Part shown: positions 1 to 8,985 of the stretch, one piece after another
Numbering within the stretch: position 1 is the stretch's first letter
Layout: the number at the start of each line of letters is the position of its first letter
Assembly (NCBI RefSeq): GCF_000214375.1
Contig: NC_015578.1
Location: 1,550,001-1,614,000 of the forward strand
Origin: Treponema primitia ZAS-2
Lineage (GTDB): Bacteria; Spirochaetota; Spirochaetia; Treponematales; Breznakiellaceae
DNA: 64,000 nt
Direction: 5' to 3'
Program-made: the position numbers and the translations under genes
Notes under the pieces: model-generated
What the model was told of the DNA's origin: nothing
The model's database searches: none
The model's input: only the letters and a program-made list of their open reading frames with translations

Positions 1-1
1 T

Positions 2-2071
2 ATGGATGAGACTGCGGTGCTTACTAAATACCTGGAAAAGGGGTACCCGGATATAAAGGTCGGATCACAAACTACCCCGGGTAAAGACGGAACGGTCCAG
101 GTAAGCTTTTTTATCACCGAAGGGGATAAGCTTACCATTGACGAAATACTCTTCGAGGGGAACAATATCTTTTCCACCCGGACCCTCCGGGGGCAGGTCA
201 GCTTGAAACCCAAGGGGCTCATCACCCTTTTCAATGATGGGGCCTTTCAGGAGACAAAGCTGACTGCGGATATAGCGGCGATTACCCAGTATTACCGCGA
301 CCGGGGCTATATTGATGCCGAGGTAAGCGATGTGGTACGGACACCCAAGCGGGACGCGAAGGGTAATAATATCCTGAGTATTACCTTCAGAATTTATGAG
401 GGGAGAATCTACACCTTCGGAGGGGTTACCTTTGAGGGGAATGAAATCTTTACGGATGAACAATTAGCCGCCGTGATATACTCAAAAACCGGGGATACAG
501 TCAATGCCCGGCGGGTAGAAGCGGATATCCAAAGGGTAATAGGGCTTTATGCTGAAAATGGGTATATTTTCAATTCCATAGTCCCCAATGAAACCCGGGA
601 TGCCCTTGATGGGGTACTGCGTTTCCGGATTTCCATTGTTGAACGGGGACGCGCCCATATTGAACATATTATTGTCCGGGGAAATGAAAAAACCAAGGAA
701 CCGGTAATACTCCGGGAAGTACCCCTGGAAGCGGGGGACGTGTTTTCAAGAACAAAACTGATGGATGCCCAGCGTAACCTTATGAACCTCCAGTACTTTT
801 CCAGCGTCATCCCCGACATGACCCCCGGAAGCAGCGAAAGCCTGATGGATCTGGTATTTACTGTGGAAGAGGCGCCGACAACGGATATACAGTTCGGGCT
901 GACCTTTTCAGGTTCCGCGGATCCCGATGCCTTTCCCATTTCCGGACTTATCAAGTGGAACGATAGAAACTTCCTGGGCTACGGTAATATTGTAGGGGCC
1001 GGGGTAAACGCATCTCCTGATACCCAGAGTTTGTCCCTGGAATATACCCAGCGCTGGCTCTTTGGGCTGCCCCTGTCCGGGGGCTTTGACTTTACCCTGC
1101 GTCACCAGGATCGCCAAGCTGCCATGAGCGGCCCGGCTCCCTATTTCAACGGCGATGAGGATGAGGCCTATCCTGCGGGGTTTCATTCCTATGAGGAGTA
1201 TGTAGATAACAGCAAATACCCCTCCAACGCCTATCTTATGGACTATGAACAGTGGGGCATTTCCGTCGGGTTCTCCACAGGTTACCGCTGGCTTACCGCC
1301 CTGGGAAACCTGGGGGTAGGTGGGGGTGTACGTACCGGTATGACCATGAATACCTATGACGCCGATTTTTACCGGCCCTTTGATCCTACCCTGCGGGACA
1401 AGAATAACCAATGGAGCTGGACAAATTCCCTTTGGACCAGTGTTTCCCTGGATCAGCGGGATATCTACTACGACCCTTCCAAGGGCTACTACCTTTTTGA
1501 GCGTATGGGGTATTACGGGCTCTTTGACTTTGAGCGGGAGCACTACGTAAAATCCGACACCAAGGCGGAGTATTTTCTTACCCTCTTTAATCTGCCCATA
1601 ACGGATACCTACAGCTTTAAGGGGGTCTTCATGCTTCATACCGGGGTGTCCTTTATTCTGCCCCAGCCAAGCTACAATCCTCCGGTTATTGAGGAGGCAA
1701 ATAAGCTGGTAGTGGACGGGATGTTTATAGGCCGGGGCTGGACAGGTGAACGGTCAAACCGGGGGACGGCTCTCTGGGAAAACACGGCGGAAATCCGTTT
1801 CCCCATTGTGCCTGGGATACTTGCCCTGGACGGATTTTTTGACGCTGCGGCGGTTAAGGCGACCCCGGAAGCTTTCTTCAATGATTTTCACATGATAGAT
1901 ATGCGGTTCAGTCTGGGCGGGGGGCTCCGTTTTGCAATTCCTCAGTTCCCCTTCCGGTTCATCCTTGCCAAACGCTTCGTGGTTGAAGATGGTCAAGTTG
2001 TATGGCAAAAGGGTAATATGGGGGATTCGGGGCTTGATTTTGTGATATCCTTTGCGTTGTCAAGTTACTAA
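2..2071 (+). CDS. bamA: BamA outer-membrane assembly factor (5' end outside window)
   Basis: Central pore of the outer-membrane protein insertion machinery, the homologue of T. pallidum TP0326/Tp92. The visible 689 residues hold several POTRA repeats over about the first 285 residues, recognisable by phrases such as LTIDEILFEGNNIFSTRTL, YTFGGVTFEGNEIFTDEQL and HIEHIIVRGNEKTKEPVIL. A beta-barrel rich in aromatic residues follows from about residue 290 to the end, with the usual alternating-strand ending in FVISFALSSY. The reading frame is open to the window edge, so the first ATG at base 2 is probably internal and one or more POTRA repeats plus the signal peptide lie outside. The skp gene follows 15 bases downstream and mutS after that, the same order as in T. 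pallidum. Function is inferred from family. Confidence 0.93.
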   Translation: MDETAVLTKYLEKGYPDIKVGSQTTPGKDGTVQVSFFITEGDKLTIDEILFEGNNIFSTRTLRGQVSLKPKGLITLFNDGAFQETKLTADIAAITQYYRDRGYIDAEVSDVVRTPKRDAKGNNILSITFRIYEGRIYTFGGVTFEGNEIFTDEQLAAVIYSKTGDTVNARRVEADIQRVIGLYAENGYIFNSIVPNETRDALDGVLRFRISIVERGRAHIEHIIVRGNEKTKEPVILREVPLEAGDVFSRTKLMDAQRNLMNLQYFSSVIPDMTPGSSESLMDLVFTVEEAPTTDIQFGLTFSGSADPDAFPISGLIKWNDRNFLGYGNIVGAGVNASPDTQSLSLEYTQRWLFGLPLSGGFDFTLRHQDRQAAMSGPAPYFNGDEDEAYPAGFHSYEEYVDNSKYPSNAYLMDYEQWGISVGFSTGYRWLTALGNLGVGGGVRTGMTMNTYDADFYRPFDPTLRDKNNQWSWTNSLWTSVSLDQRDIYYDPSKGYYLFERMGYYGLFDFEREHYVKSDTKAEYFLTLFNLPITDTYSFKGVFMLHTGVSFILPQPSYNPPVIEEANKLVVDGMFIGRGWTGERSNRGTALWENTAEIRFPIVPGILALDGFFDAAAVKATPEAFFNDFHMIDMRFSLGGGLRFAIPQFPFRFILAKRFVVEDGQVVWQKGNMGDSGLDFVISFALSSY

Positions 2072-2086
2072 TTCAAGGTAGGGAAG

Positions 2087-2617
2087 ATGAGAAAACGCGG
2101 AGTAATAGTATTACTGTTTATAATAGGTTTGGCGGGTTCCTTGCATGCTCAGCAGCTCACCCGTTTTGCGGTGGTGGATCTTCTCAGGGTTTATACGGCT
2201 TTTTTCCGGGAATCCCGGGCGGCCCGGGAACTGGAGGAGCGCAGCGCCCGGGTCCAGAACGAAATCGACCGGATGACTGCGGAAATTCAGAATCTGTACA
2301 ATTCCATGGTTGATGCCCAGACCCGGGGGGATGAGGAGCGGTCCCTGCGGCTCCAGAGCGAGATTTACCGGAAACAGGATTTCCTCCGGGAGTACCACCA
2401 GGTTAAGACTGCGGAACTGGAAGATCAGAAAAGAAAGCTGGCCCAGTCAAACAGTTTTATGGAGCAGATCAGCGATGAGATCCGTTTTATCGCAGAAAGC
2501 GAGGGGTACAGCATGGTACTCAACCAGAAGGAGAATACGGGCATACTCTGGTTCAGCCCGTCGGTGGATATAACGGATAAGCTCATTACTAATCTAAGGA
2601 ACAAAGCCGGACGCTGA
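2087..2617 (+). CDS. skp: OmpH/Skp-family periplasmic chaperone
   Basis: A 176-residue protein with an N-terminal signal peptide (residues 1-21, ending LHAQ) and a VVDLLRVY start to the mature chain typical of Skp, whose family begins with a K/R-[IV]-x-[FV]-VD strand. Residues about 45-125 form a charged coiled coil (ELEERSARVQNEIDRM and following), the tentacle region that holds unfolded outer-membrane proteins. The last 50 residues return to the small beta body (GYSMVLNQKENTGILWFS). It lies 15 bases behind bamA, the usual partnership of chaperone and assembly pore. The ATG is preceded by GGGAAG. Confidence 0.9.
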   Translation: MRKRGVIVLLFIIGLAGSLHAQQLTRFAVVDLLRVYTAFFRESRAARELEERSARVQNEIDRMTAEIQNLYNSMVDAQTRGDEERSLRLQSEIYRKQDFLREYHQVKTAELEDQKRKLAQSNSFMEQISDEIRFIAESEGYSMVLNQKENTGILWFSPSVDITDKLITNLRNKAGR

Positions 2618-2634
2618 GGGGGAAAGGAGGTTTT

Positions 2635-5424
2635 ATTAAGTCTGCCGATTCAAGCCCTATACAAGATCAATACAAAAGAATTAAACGGGACCACCAGGGG
2701 GATGTGCTTTTTTTCCGCCTAGGCGATTTTTATGAGATGTTTTCAGATGATGCCCTGGAAGTTTCCGCTTTGCTTAACCTCACCCTTACTAACCGCAACG
2801 GGGTTCCCATGTGCGGGATTCCCTACCATGCGGCCCGTTCCTACATTGCCCGGCTGTTGAAATTCGGGAAAAAAATCGCCATCTGCGAACAGCTTACAGA
2901 AGCCGGCAAGGGCCGGGGCATTATCGAACGGAAGGTGGTAGAGGTGATCACCCCGGGGACCACGGTGGACGAGGACTTCCTTGAAAAGGGGAACTCCAAC
3001 TACCTGGGCGCCCTTGCGGGAACCGGGAAGCTGCTTTCCTTTGCCTATATCGACCTTTCCACCGGAGAATTCCACGCCACATCTTTTCCTTACGAGGAAG
3101 GGGCGGAACGGCTGCGCCAGGATTTGGAACGACTTCAGCTTCGGGAACTGGTAGCCCAGGAATCCTTGTTGGAGGAATCCCCGTCCATTGCCGCCGCCGT
3201 GATGGACCGGCCTGGCCTGGTGGTAAACCGCTGGGCGGACTGGCTCTTCGACCTGGGCCGTGGCCGTGAGCGGCTGGAACGGCAGTTTGGTACCGCAAGC
3301 CTGAAAGGCTTCGGCTTAGAGGATAATTCCCCGGAAATACTTTCTGCCGGCGCCGTGCTGGATTATCTGGATGACACTGCCAAGAGCCTCATTCCCCATG
3401 TCCGTTCCGTAACCGTTTACGGGGACAGCGAATACTTAGGTATAGACGAATCCACCCAACGGAACTTAGAATTAGTCAGAAACCTCCGGGATGGGGACCT
3501 GCGCTTTTCCCTGCTGGAGGTAATGGACGAGACCAAGACCGCCATGGGCCGCCGGCTCCTGAAGCGGCGCATACTCCACCCCCTGCGGGATTTGGGCCGG
3601 ATCAAAGCGCGGCTTGATATGGTGGAGGCCCTCTACCGCGATCAGGGGCGGCTCACAGAATTACGGGAACTCCTGGGGAAAACTCCGGATCTGGAGCGGC
3701 TCTGCTCCCGGCTTGCCATGGAAAAAGCCCATGCCAAGGATTTGCTTTCCATCAGGAACGCCCTCACCGCATATAAAGCCATCAACGAACTGGGCCGCGC
3801 CCTGAACTGTGGGGGCACCTTTGTTTCCTTTGAGTCCGCCTCTACCCTTGCCGCCAATGATCTGGCCCGTCTCATGGGGCTCCGGGACCTTCTGGAAAAG
3901 GGTATTCTGGATGATCCCTCTATTCTGCTCACCGAGGGCAAGCTTATCCGGGATGGCTATAATACGGAACTGGATGAACTCCACAAACTCCGGGACAATG
4001 GCCGCTTTCTTCTGGAAAAATATCTGGAAGAGGAACGGCTTGCCACGGGTATAAGCAGCCTCAAGATACGGTACAATCGGCTCATCGGTTATTTCTTTGA
4101 GGTTACCAAGGCGCATCTTTCCAAGGTTCCCCCTTATTTTATACGCCGCCAGGGTATAGTCCAGGGCGAGCGCTTTAGTACTGACCGCCTGGCCGGCCTG
4201 GAATCGGATATCAACGGCGCTTCCGACCGGGTTGTTGAGCTGGAAAAAAAGCTTTTCCTGGAAATCCGGGACCAGGCTAAGGCCCTTATTGCGGAGCTCG
4301 CCGCCGCCGCCGCCCAGATCGCCGAACTGGATGCCGCCCAGTCCCTGGCCCGGGCCGCTACGGTCCGGGGCTGGGTACGGCCTCTGGTGGATGCCGAAAA
4401 CCGCCTGGAAATTCGGGAAGGTCGCCACCCGGTGGTGGAGGCCCACCTGCCCGGGGGGGAATTCATCCCCAACGACGTGATCCTGGAAGAGGGCGGGGTG
4501 GTCTTCGCCCTTATCACGGGCCCGAATATGGCGGGCAAGTCCACTTACCTCCGCCAGGCCGCGCTGATCGCTATCATGGCCCAGTCGGGCAGTTTTGTTC
4601 CCGCTCGGGAAGCGAAGATCGGGGTCACAGACCGTATCTACTGCCGGGTGGGCGCCTCGGACAACCTTGCCCGGGGAGAGTCCACCTTCCTGGTGGAGAT
4701 GAACGAGACCGCCCATATACTTAACACCGCTACTGAACGGAGCATGGTCATCATGGATGAGGTGGGCCGGGGCACGGGCACCTACGATGGCCTCTCCATC
4801 GCCTGGGCGGTATGCGAGGAACTCCTGGACCGGATCAAATGCCGCACCCTTTTTGCCACCCACTACCATGAGCTTGCCCTGTTATCCCATCCCCATCTTG
4901 CCAACCGTTCCATGGAAGTCCTCAACCAGGGTGGGGAAATAGTTTTTCTGCGGAAACTTAAGGAAGGCCCTGCGGCAGAATCTTACGGCCTCCATGTGGC
5001 CCGGCTTGCGGGTTTAAGCGAAGAGGTTCTGCGCCGGGCCGCTGAGATCATGGACCGGCTTAAAGAAGGGGAACGGGTTCTGCACAGCGCATTGCCCCAG
5101 GCAGCGATACAGTCGGCTAGACAGCCGGAGGCTCTGTCAGTGGTGCAGCCGGGTTCCACAGGACAGCCTGCGCGGGGAACTTCGTTGCAAGTCGCGCCTG
5201 AAGAGCCGGCCCGGGATGCCGCCCTTACTCCGGAGGCGCCTAAGCCTTCCACTCTGATACGCCGTATTGCAGAGGACATCGCCGCCATTGATCTGAACCG
5301 CATGACTCCCTTGGAAGCCCTGAACCGTATTCACACATGGAAGGCCCTCTTTGATGGAAAGGATACCTCCCGGCACAGTAAGGCAGCCAGGGACAATTCA
5401 GCGCCTTCATTGTTTGATGAGTGA
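2635..5424 (+). CDS. mutS: DNA mismatch repair protein MutS, probable ATT start
   Basis: Mismatch-recognition ATPase. The N-terminal mismatch-binding domain shows the FFRLGDFYEMF motif that carries the Phe-x-Glu mismatch probe. Domains II-IV run to about residue 590. The ATPase has a Walker A of GPNMAGKST, then DEVGRGTGTYDG and ATHYHEL, and a proline-rich linker leads to a C-terminal tail. The first ATG/GTG/TTG in frame is a GTG at 2704, which would remove the conserved lead-in. Codons from 2635 read I-K-S-A-D-S-S-P-I-Q-D-Q-Y-K and match the usual P-x-x-x-Q-Y start of MutS. An AAAGGAGG site at 2623-2630 sits 4 bases before an ATT at 2635, so ATT is the likely start codon. It is the third gene after bamA-skp. 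Confidence 0.92.
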   Translation: MKSADSSPIQDQYKRIKRDHQGDVLFFRLGDFYEMFSDDALEVSALLNLTLTNRNGVPMCGIPYHAARSYIARLLKFGKKIAICEQLTEAGKGRGIIERKVVEVITPGTTVDEDFLEKGNSNYLGALAGTGKLLSFAYIDLSTGEFHATSFPYEEGAERLRQDLERLQLRELVAQESLLEESPSIAAAVMDRPGLVVNRWADWLFDLGRGRERLERQFGTASLKGFGLEDNSPEILSAGAVLDYLDDTAKSLIPHVRSVTVYGDSEYLGIDESTQRNLELVRNLRDGDLRFSLLEVMDETKTAMGRRLLKRRILHPLRDLGRIKARLDMVEALYRDQGRLTELRELLGKTPDLERLCSRLAMEKAHAKDLLSIRNALTAYKAINELGRALNCGGTFVSFESASTLAANDLARLMGLRDLLEKGILDDPSILLTEGKLIRDGYNTELDELHKLRDNGRFLLEKYLEEERLATGISSLKIRYNRLIGYFFEVTKAHLSKVPPYFIRRQGIVQGERFSTDRLAGLESDINGASDRVVELEKKLFLEIRDQAKALIAELAAAAAQIAELDAAQSLARAATVRGWVRPLVDAENRLEIREGRHPVVEAHLPGGEFIPNDVILEEGGVVFALITGPNMAGKSTYLRQAALIAIMAQSGSFVPAREAKIGVTDRIYCRVGASDNLARGESTFLVEMNETAHILNTATERSMVIMDEVGRGTGTYDGLSIAWAVCEELLDRIKCRTLFATHYHELALLSHPHLANRSMEVLNQGGEIVFLRKLKEGPAAESYGLHVARLAGLSEEVLRRAAEIMDRLKEGERVLHSALPQAAIQSARQPEALSVVQPGSTGQPARGTSLQVAPEEPARDAALTPEAPKPSTLIRRIAEDIAAIDLNRMTPLEALNRIHTWKALFDGKDTSRHSKAARDNSAPSLFDE

Positions 5425-5493
5425 ATCTTCCCTCTTCTCTGTGTTATATATTTTTTAACCAGTTGCTAAAGCAAAATTTCCCATAAACCCATA

Positions 5494-5523
5494 TCTCCTT
5501 TAGGGGGAAAATCCCAAAGGAGA
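5494..5523 (+). promoter_or_regulatory. Hairpin that masks the ribosome site of the KilA-N gene
   Basis: TCTCCTTT (5494-5501) is the exact reverse complement of AAAGGAGA (5516-5523), and an inner GGG/CCC extends the stem past one bulged A. The 3' arm is the Shine-Dalgarno sequence itself, 4 bases before the ATG at 5528. In RNA this would hide the ribosome site. A regulatory effect is inferred. Confidence 0.6.
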
Positions 5524-5527
5524 GTTT

Positions 5528-6385
5528 ATGGCGAATAAAAAAGAACTGAAATCAGGCGTTCAGAGAGCTACTATTTCAGTACAGGGTGCGGTGGTTGCGG
5601 TTATAACGGTTCGGGATGAGGATTATATTTCCTTAACCGATATTGCCCGGTACCGGGATTCAGAGCGGACTGACTATGTCCTGCAAAACTGGATGCGAAA
5701 CCGAAGCACCATTGAGTTTATGGGACTATGGGAGTCGTTCAACAATCCGGATTTTAAACCCATCGAATTCGATGGGTTTAAAACAGAGGCTGGTTCCAAT
5801 GCATTTTCTCTTACTCCCAAGCGATGGATTGAGTCGACTCATGCGATTGGCATAATAACAAAGCCAGGCCGATACAATGGAGGTACCTTTGCCCATAAAG
5901 ATATAGCCTTTGAATTCGCCTCATGGCTTTCGGCGGAATTCAAGTTTTATCTTATCCGTGAATTCCAGCGTCTTAAAGAGGAAGAACATCAGCAGCTTTC
6001 CATTGAATGGAATTTTCAACGAATGCTAGCAAAAATAAATTACCATATACATACCGATGCAATCAAAGATCATATTATCCCAACGGTTGTAACGAAAGCC
6101 CAGGCGGGCATGGTATATGCCTCGGAAGCAGACTTACTTAATGTAGCCTTGTTTGGAAAAACGTCCCGGGAATGGCAGAATGAGAATCCGGATGCACAAG
6201 GTAATATTCGGGATGCAGCAGATTTGGAACATCTGGTTGTGTTGAGCAACCTTGAAAGTATTAATGCCCTGCTTATTCGGCAAGGGTTGTCCCAGAGGGA
6301 ACGTCTTGTGCAGCTGAATAAGGTTGCTATAACGCAGATAAAATCCCTGGTTGGCAACCGGCAGATACAAAAACTGACAAAGTAG
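5528..6385 (+). CDS. KilA-N domain protein
   Basis: A 285-residue protein. Residues about 20-145 match the KilA-N DNA-binding domain: YISLTDIARYRD at the start, an LQNWMRNRSTIEFMGLWE segment, then GGTFAHKDIAFEFASWLS and the FKFYLIREFQRLKEEE end helix. KilA-N domains are common in phage and other mobile-element proteins. The C-terminal part (HIHTDAIKDHIIP, YASEADLLNVALFGKT) matches the region often found after KilA-N in bacterial proteins and has no function known to me. The gene sits alone between mutS and comF, 103 bases after mutS and 13 before comF, and looks like an insertion into a housekeeping stretch. Its ribosome site lies in a hairpin. It could act as a repressor, but that is inference. 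Confidence 0.85.
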   Translation: MANKKELKSGVQRATISVQGAVVAVITVRDEDYISLTDIARYRDSERTDYVLQNWMRNRSTIEFMGLWESFNNPDFKPIEFDGFKTEAGSNAFSLTPKRWIESTHAIGIITKPGRYNGGTFAHKDIAFEFASWLSAEFKFYLIREFQRLKEEEHQQLSIEWNFQRMLAKINYHIHTDAIKDHIIPTVVTKAQAGMVYASEADLLNVALFGKTSREWQNENPDAQGNIRDAADLEHLVVLSNLESINALLIRQGLSQRERLVQLNKVAITQIKSLVGNRQIQKLTK

Positions 6386-6398
6386 AAAGGGGATATAT

Positions 6399-7154
6399 AT
6401 GACTAACTCCTTCACCAATCATGCTGCCCAGGCCGCTGCCTATGTACGGGAATACCTTTTTCCGGCCGGATGCCCCATTTGCGGGACCGAGCTTTTGGAC
6501 CCAAAGGAAGCCTGGTACGGTATCTGCGGCCCCTGTATGGAGACCCTGGTTATGGATAATGGAAGCCGCTGCTCCTCCTGCGGCCGGCCCCTGATCTCAG
6601 AACAGGAACAGTGTCTGCAATGCCGGGAAGGGGAGGGCGGGGGACCTGGGTCCCGGGCCTTTGACGGGGCGGTCAGTATCTTTCCCTATACGGGAAGATA
6701 CCTGAAACTCCTGGGGGCCTACAAATTTGGGAAGAACCTTGCCCTGGCTAATTTTCTGGCGGAGAAAATCCCGGAAGCCCTGGCCCGGCTTAACCGGAAC
6801 GCCGGTGAAACAGTGTTGGTGCCCGTACCGCCCCGGCCGGGCAAAATACGGAAAGCAGGCTGGGATCAGGTGGCGTATCTGGGAAAGATTCTGGAAAGAA
6901 ACGCCAGTAAAACTAATGCCTATACAGTCTACCCCTGCCTCAAGCGGCTTCCTTCAAAAACCCAAAAGAAGCTGGACAAGGCAGACCGCAAACTAAACCT
7001 TCGGGGGAAGATACTCTGTACCCGCCCGGCACCCAGGGAGGCTGTCCTCTTTGACGATGTGTTTACCACCGGCGCAACCCTGGAGGCCTGCGCTTCAGCT
7101 TTGAAGGAGGCGGGGACGGAGAAGGTATGGGCCATAAGTTTGTTCTACGGTTAA
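6399..7154 (+). CDS. comF: ComF-family phosphoribosyltransferase
   Basis: A 251-residue protein. The N-terminal half carries a double zinc ribbon with Cys pairs CPICG, CGPC, CSSCG and CLQC (residues about 24-75). The C-terminal half is a type I phosphoribosyltransferase fold: PVPPRPGKIRKAGWDQ is the flexible loop and VLFDDVFTTGATLEAC is the PRPP-binding motif, whose two acidic residues grip ribose. ComF proteins take part in DNA uptake in competent species, but many occur in species not known to be competent, and the substrate is unsettled. The gene starts 13 bases after the KilA-N gene with an AAAGGGG site and converges on pdxY. Confidence 0.88.
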   Translation: MTNSFTNHAAQAAAYVREYLFPAGCPICGTELLDPKEAWYGICGPCMETLVMDNGSRCSSCGRPLISEQEQCLQCREGEGGGPGSRAFDGAVSIFPYTGRYLKLLGAYKFGKNLALANFLAEKIPEALARLNRNAGETVLVPVPPRPGKIRKAGWDQVAYLGKILERNASKTNAYTVYPCLKRLPSKTQKKLDKADRKLNLRGKILCTRPAPREAVLFDDVFTTGATLEACASALKEAGTEKVWAISLFYG

Positions 7155-7167
7155 GGGTGTCTCAGGC

Positions 7168-8025
7168 TTACAGACACTCCGCAGTAAAACTGTTGGTGGG
7201 CTTTACCAGTTCTTCCTGGGCCTGTATGGTGAGCAGTTCCCGGCTTCCCGCCTTATAGGTAGCCTCTATGATGCCGAAGACCGACCCTGCGGTAAGTTCC
7301 AGGGTGCGGCATATATCGCTTGATTCCAGGTAGCGGGAGAGGAAGATGGCGGTGGTCAGGTCCCCGGAACCGGCCATGCCCGGACCCAGGGGGAGTTCCG
7401 GGGTGCGGACCCGGTAGAGGGATTTGCCATCCGAGGCCAGCATTTCGATGTGGTCCCCGGCCAGGGCTTCTTTTCCCCGATAACTGGTAACCAGCACCAC
7501 CCGGGGGCCCTTGGCGTGGAGCAAATCAATGGCCTTGCGGGCCTCGGCAAGGGTTGCGGTATCAAGGCCCGTCAGGGCTTCAAGCTCAAACTGGTTAGGG
7601 GTTACTATATCCGCCAGGGGTATCACTTCATTTTTGAAAATTTCAGGGATATCCGGGTGCACGTAGAAACCCCGGCCTATATCCCCCATCACGGGGTCGC
7701 AGCAGTAGAGCGCCCCGGGAGAAACGGCTTTCACCTTTCGGACCGCTTCCAGTATGCCCCGTCCTACCCCGCCGTCCCCCATATAGCCTGAAAGAACCGC
7801 CTCGCAGTTCCCCAGCACCCCCCGGTCCTCAAGGCCGCTCAGCAGATCACTGGTTAACCCCGCATCCAGGATGATGCCCTTCCAGGCGCCGTATCCGGTA
7901 TGGTTGGAAAATTCCACGGTGTTTATTGCCCAGACCTCCCGGCCCAGGCGCTGGAGGGGGAAAACTGCGGCGGTATTCCCCGCATAACCGTATACTACGT
8001 GGGATTGAATCGACAGAATAGCCAT
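7168..8025 (-). CDS. pdxY: Pyridoxal kinase
   Basis: An ATP-dependent kinase of the ribokinase fold that phosphorylates pyridoxal or pyridoxine in vitamin B6 salvage. The 285-residue chain opens with ILSIQSHVVYGYAGNTAAVFPLQ and VEFSNHTGYGAWKG, the substrate-binding start of PdxY/PdxK. It has YCCDPVMGDIGRGFYV, VTPNQFELEALTG and, near the C-terminus, the GPGMAGSGDLTTAIFLSR anion-hole segment with its catalytic Asp. Length is normal. It ends 13 bases from the end of comF on the other strand, and it is the last gene of a three-gene minus-strand run with the two genes upstream. Confidence 0.93.
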   Translation of the reverse strand: MAILSIQSHVVYGYAGNTAAVFPLQRLGREVWAINTVEFSNHTGYGAWKGIILDAGLTSDLLSGLEDRGVLGNCEAVLSGYMGDGGVGRGILEAVRKVKAVSPGALYCCDPVMGDIGRGFYVHPDIPEIFKNEVIPLADIVTPNQFELEALTGLDTATLAEARKAIDLLHAKGPRVVLVTSYRGKEALAGDHIEMLASDGKSLYRVRTPELPLGPGMAGSGDLTTAIFLSRYLESSDICRTLELTAGSVFGIIEATYKAGSRELLTIQAQEELVKPTNSFTAECL

Positions 8026-8037
8026 GAACTACCTTTC

Positions 8038-8985
8038 CTATTTAAACTGGTTTTTTTGTTTGTCCGATGGAGAGCGTTTAAATATACGATCAATGCTATT
8101 GGCAATCAAGCCCGAAAGCCCCTTCCTGGGGGCCCCGTACTTCTGGGAGAAATCCAGGGCCGCCTCTGAGACCGGAAAATGCACCCCGTATTTTTGCTTG
8201 AGGAAATCCCAGTGTTTCACGATCCACACATAGAGATCGCTGGGGGTCCTGCCGGGAAAATTCAGGTAAAGCCGCTCATCCTGGATTATTTCAATGATCG
8301 GTTCATATACCTTGTTATACCAGGAGACCAGGGCCTCCCCAAAGGGAATTTCCCCGCTCACATGCTGGTTCAGGAAGTACTTATGGACCAGGATATGGTT
8401 GTATATCACGTCATAACGGCCCGGGGCGCTGAAATCCAGATCCTTGTTGCCGGTCAGCCTGCCGAAACCGGTTTTCTCATAGAAGAGATTCTTTTCATAG
8501 CTAATCAGGGAAACCCGGAGATCATCGGTAGTCATGTCGGGGGAGATGCGTATCTCGCTGGAAAGGCTGGTAATCTCGGCGTCGATCTGTTCCACCCCCT
8601 GGGACCGGGCTACAGAAACCCGGTGGTTACCGTCCCGGACAAAGTAGACTCCCCCGATTTCGTAAAGCTGAATAGGGGGCAGGGGGATATCCTTGATCCG
8701 GGCCAGATCGACCCGCTCCCAACGCTGCCTGAGGTATTCCGATCGGGGGAGGAAAAATTTGTTAAAATCCCGGTACCTGCCTTCGCTCCCCACAATAAGA
8801 TCGATTGCAATGGTCTGCATGCCCCGGTAGGTTTCATGCTTGGGTTTCAGGATTTCCTTAACATCGTTAAACGAAAGGAGTTTATCCTTATCAACATTCA
8901 TAAAATGATGAATTTGAGAAAGAATGGCCCTTCCCCGGGCTTTGGAAAAATCATCGGAAGCCTGGAGCTTATCAGTGTTGCTCAT
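8038..8985 (-). CDS. ParB/sulfiredoxin-fold protein of unknown role
   Basis: A 315-residue protein from the chosen start. Around residues 90-150 it reads IPLPPIQLYEIGGVYFVRDGNHRVSVARSQG, the DGxHR signature of the ParB N-terminal/sulfiredoxin-like fold. The rest is unrecognised, mixed helical sequence with no helix-turn-helix and no membrane segment that I can see. The frame is open 14 codons further up, but ATG at 8985 (MSNTDKLQ) has an AGAGGA site 8 bases before it and makes a 14-base overlap with the phosphoesterase gene upstream. That coupling suggests that the two proteins work together. It is not likely to be a partition protein, because the ParB helix-turn-helix is missing and parA is not nearby. 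Confidence 0.72.
   Translation of the reverse strand: MSNTDKLQASDDFSKARGRAILSQIHHFMNVDKDKLLSFNDVKEILKPKHETYRGMQTIAIDLIVGSEGRYRDFNKFFLPRSEYLRQRWERVDLARIKDIPLPPIQLYEIGGVYFVRDGNHRVSVARSQGVEQIDAEITSLSSEIRISPDMTTDDLRVSLISYEKNLFYEKTGFGRLTGNKDLDFSAPGRYDVIYNHILVHKYFLNQHVSGEIPFGEALVSWYNKVYEPIIEIIQDERLYLNFPGRTPSDLYVWIVKHWDFLKQKYGVHFPVSEAALDFSQKYGAPRKGLSGLIANSIDRIFKRSPSDKQKNQFK

Noticed and set aside
908-1639. Long minus-strand ORF (243 codons) inside bamA
   Set aside because: It is a shadow of the GC-biased third positions of bamA, with no ribosome site and no recognisable family.
3661-4869. 402-codon minus-strand ORF inside mutS
   Set aside because: It lies wholly opposite the conserved MutS ATPase core, and its Gly/Pro/His-rich composition is typical of antisense frames.
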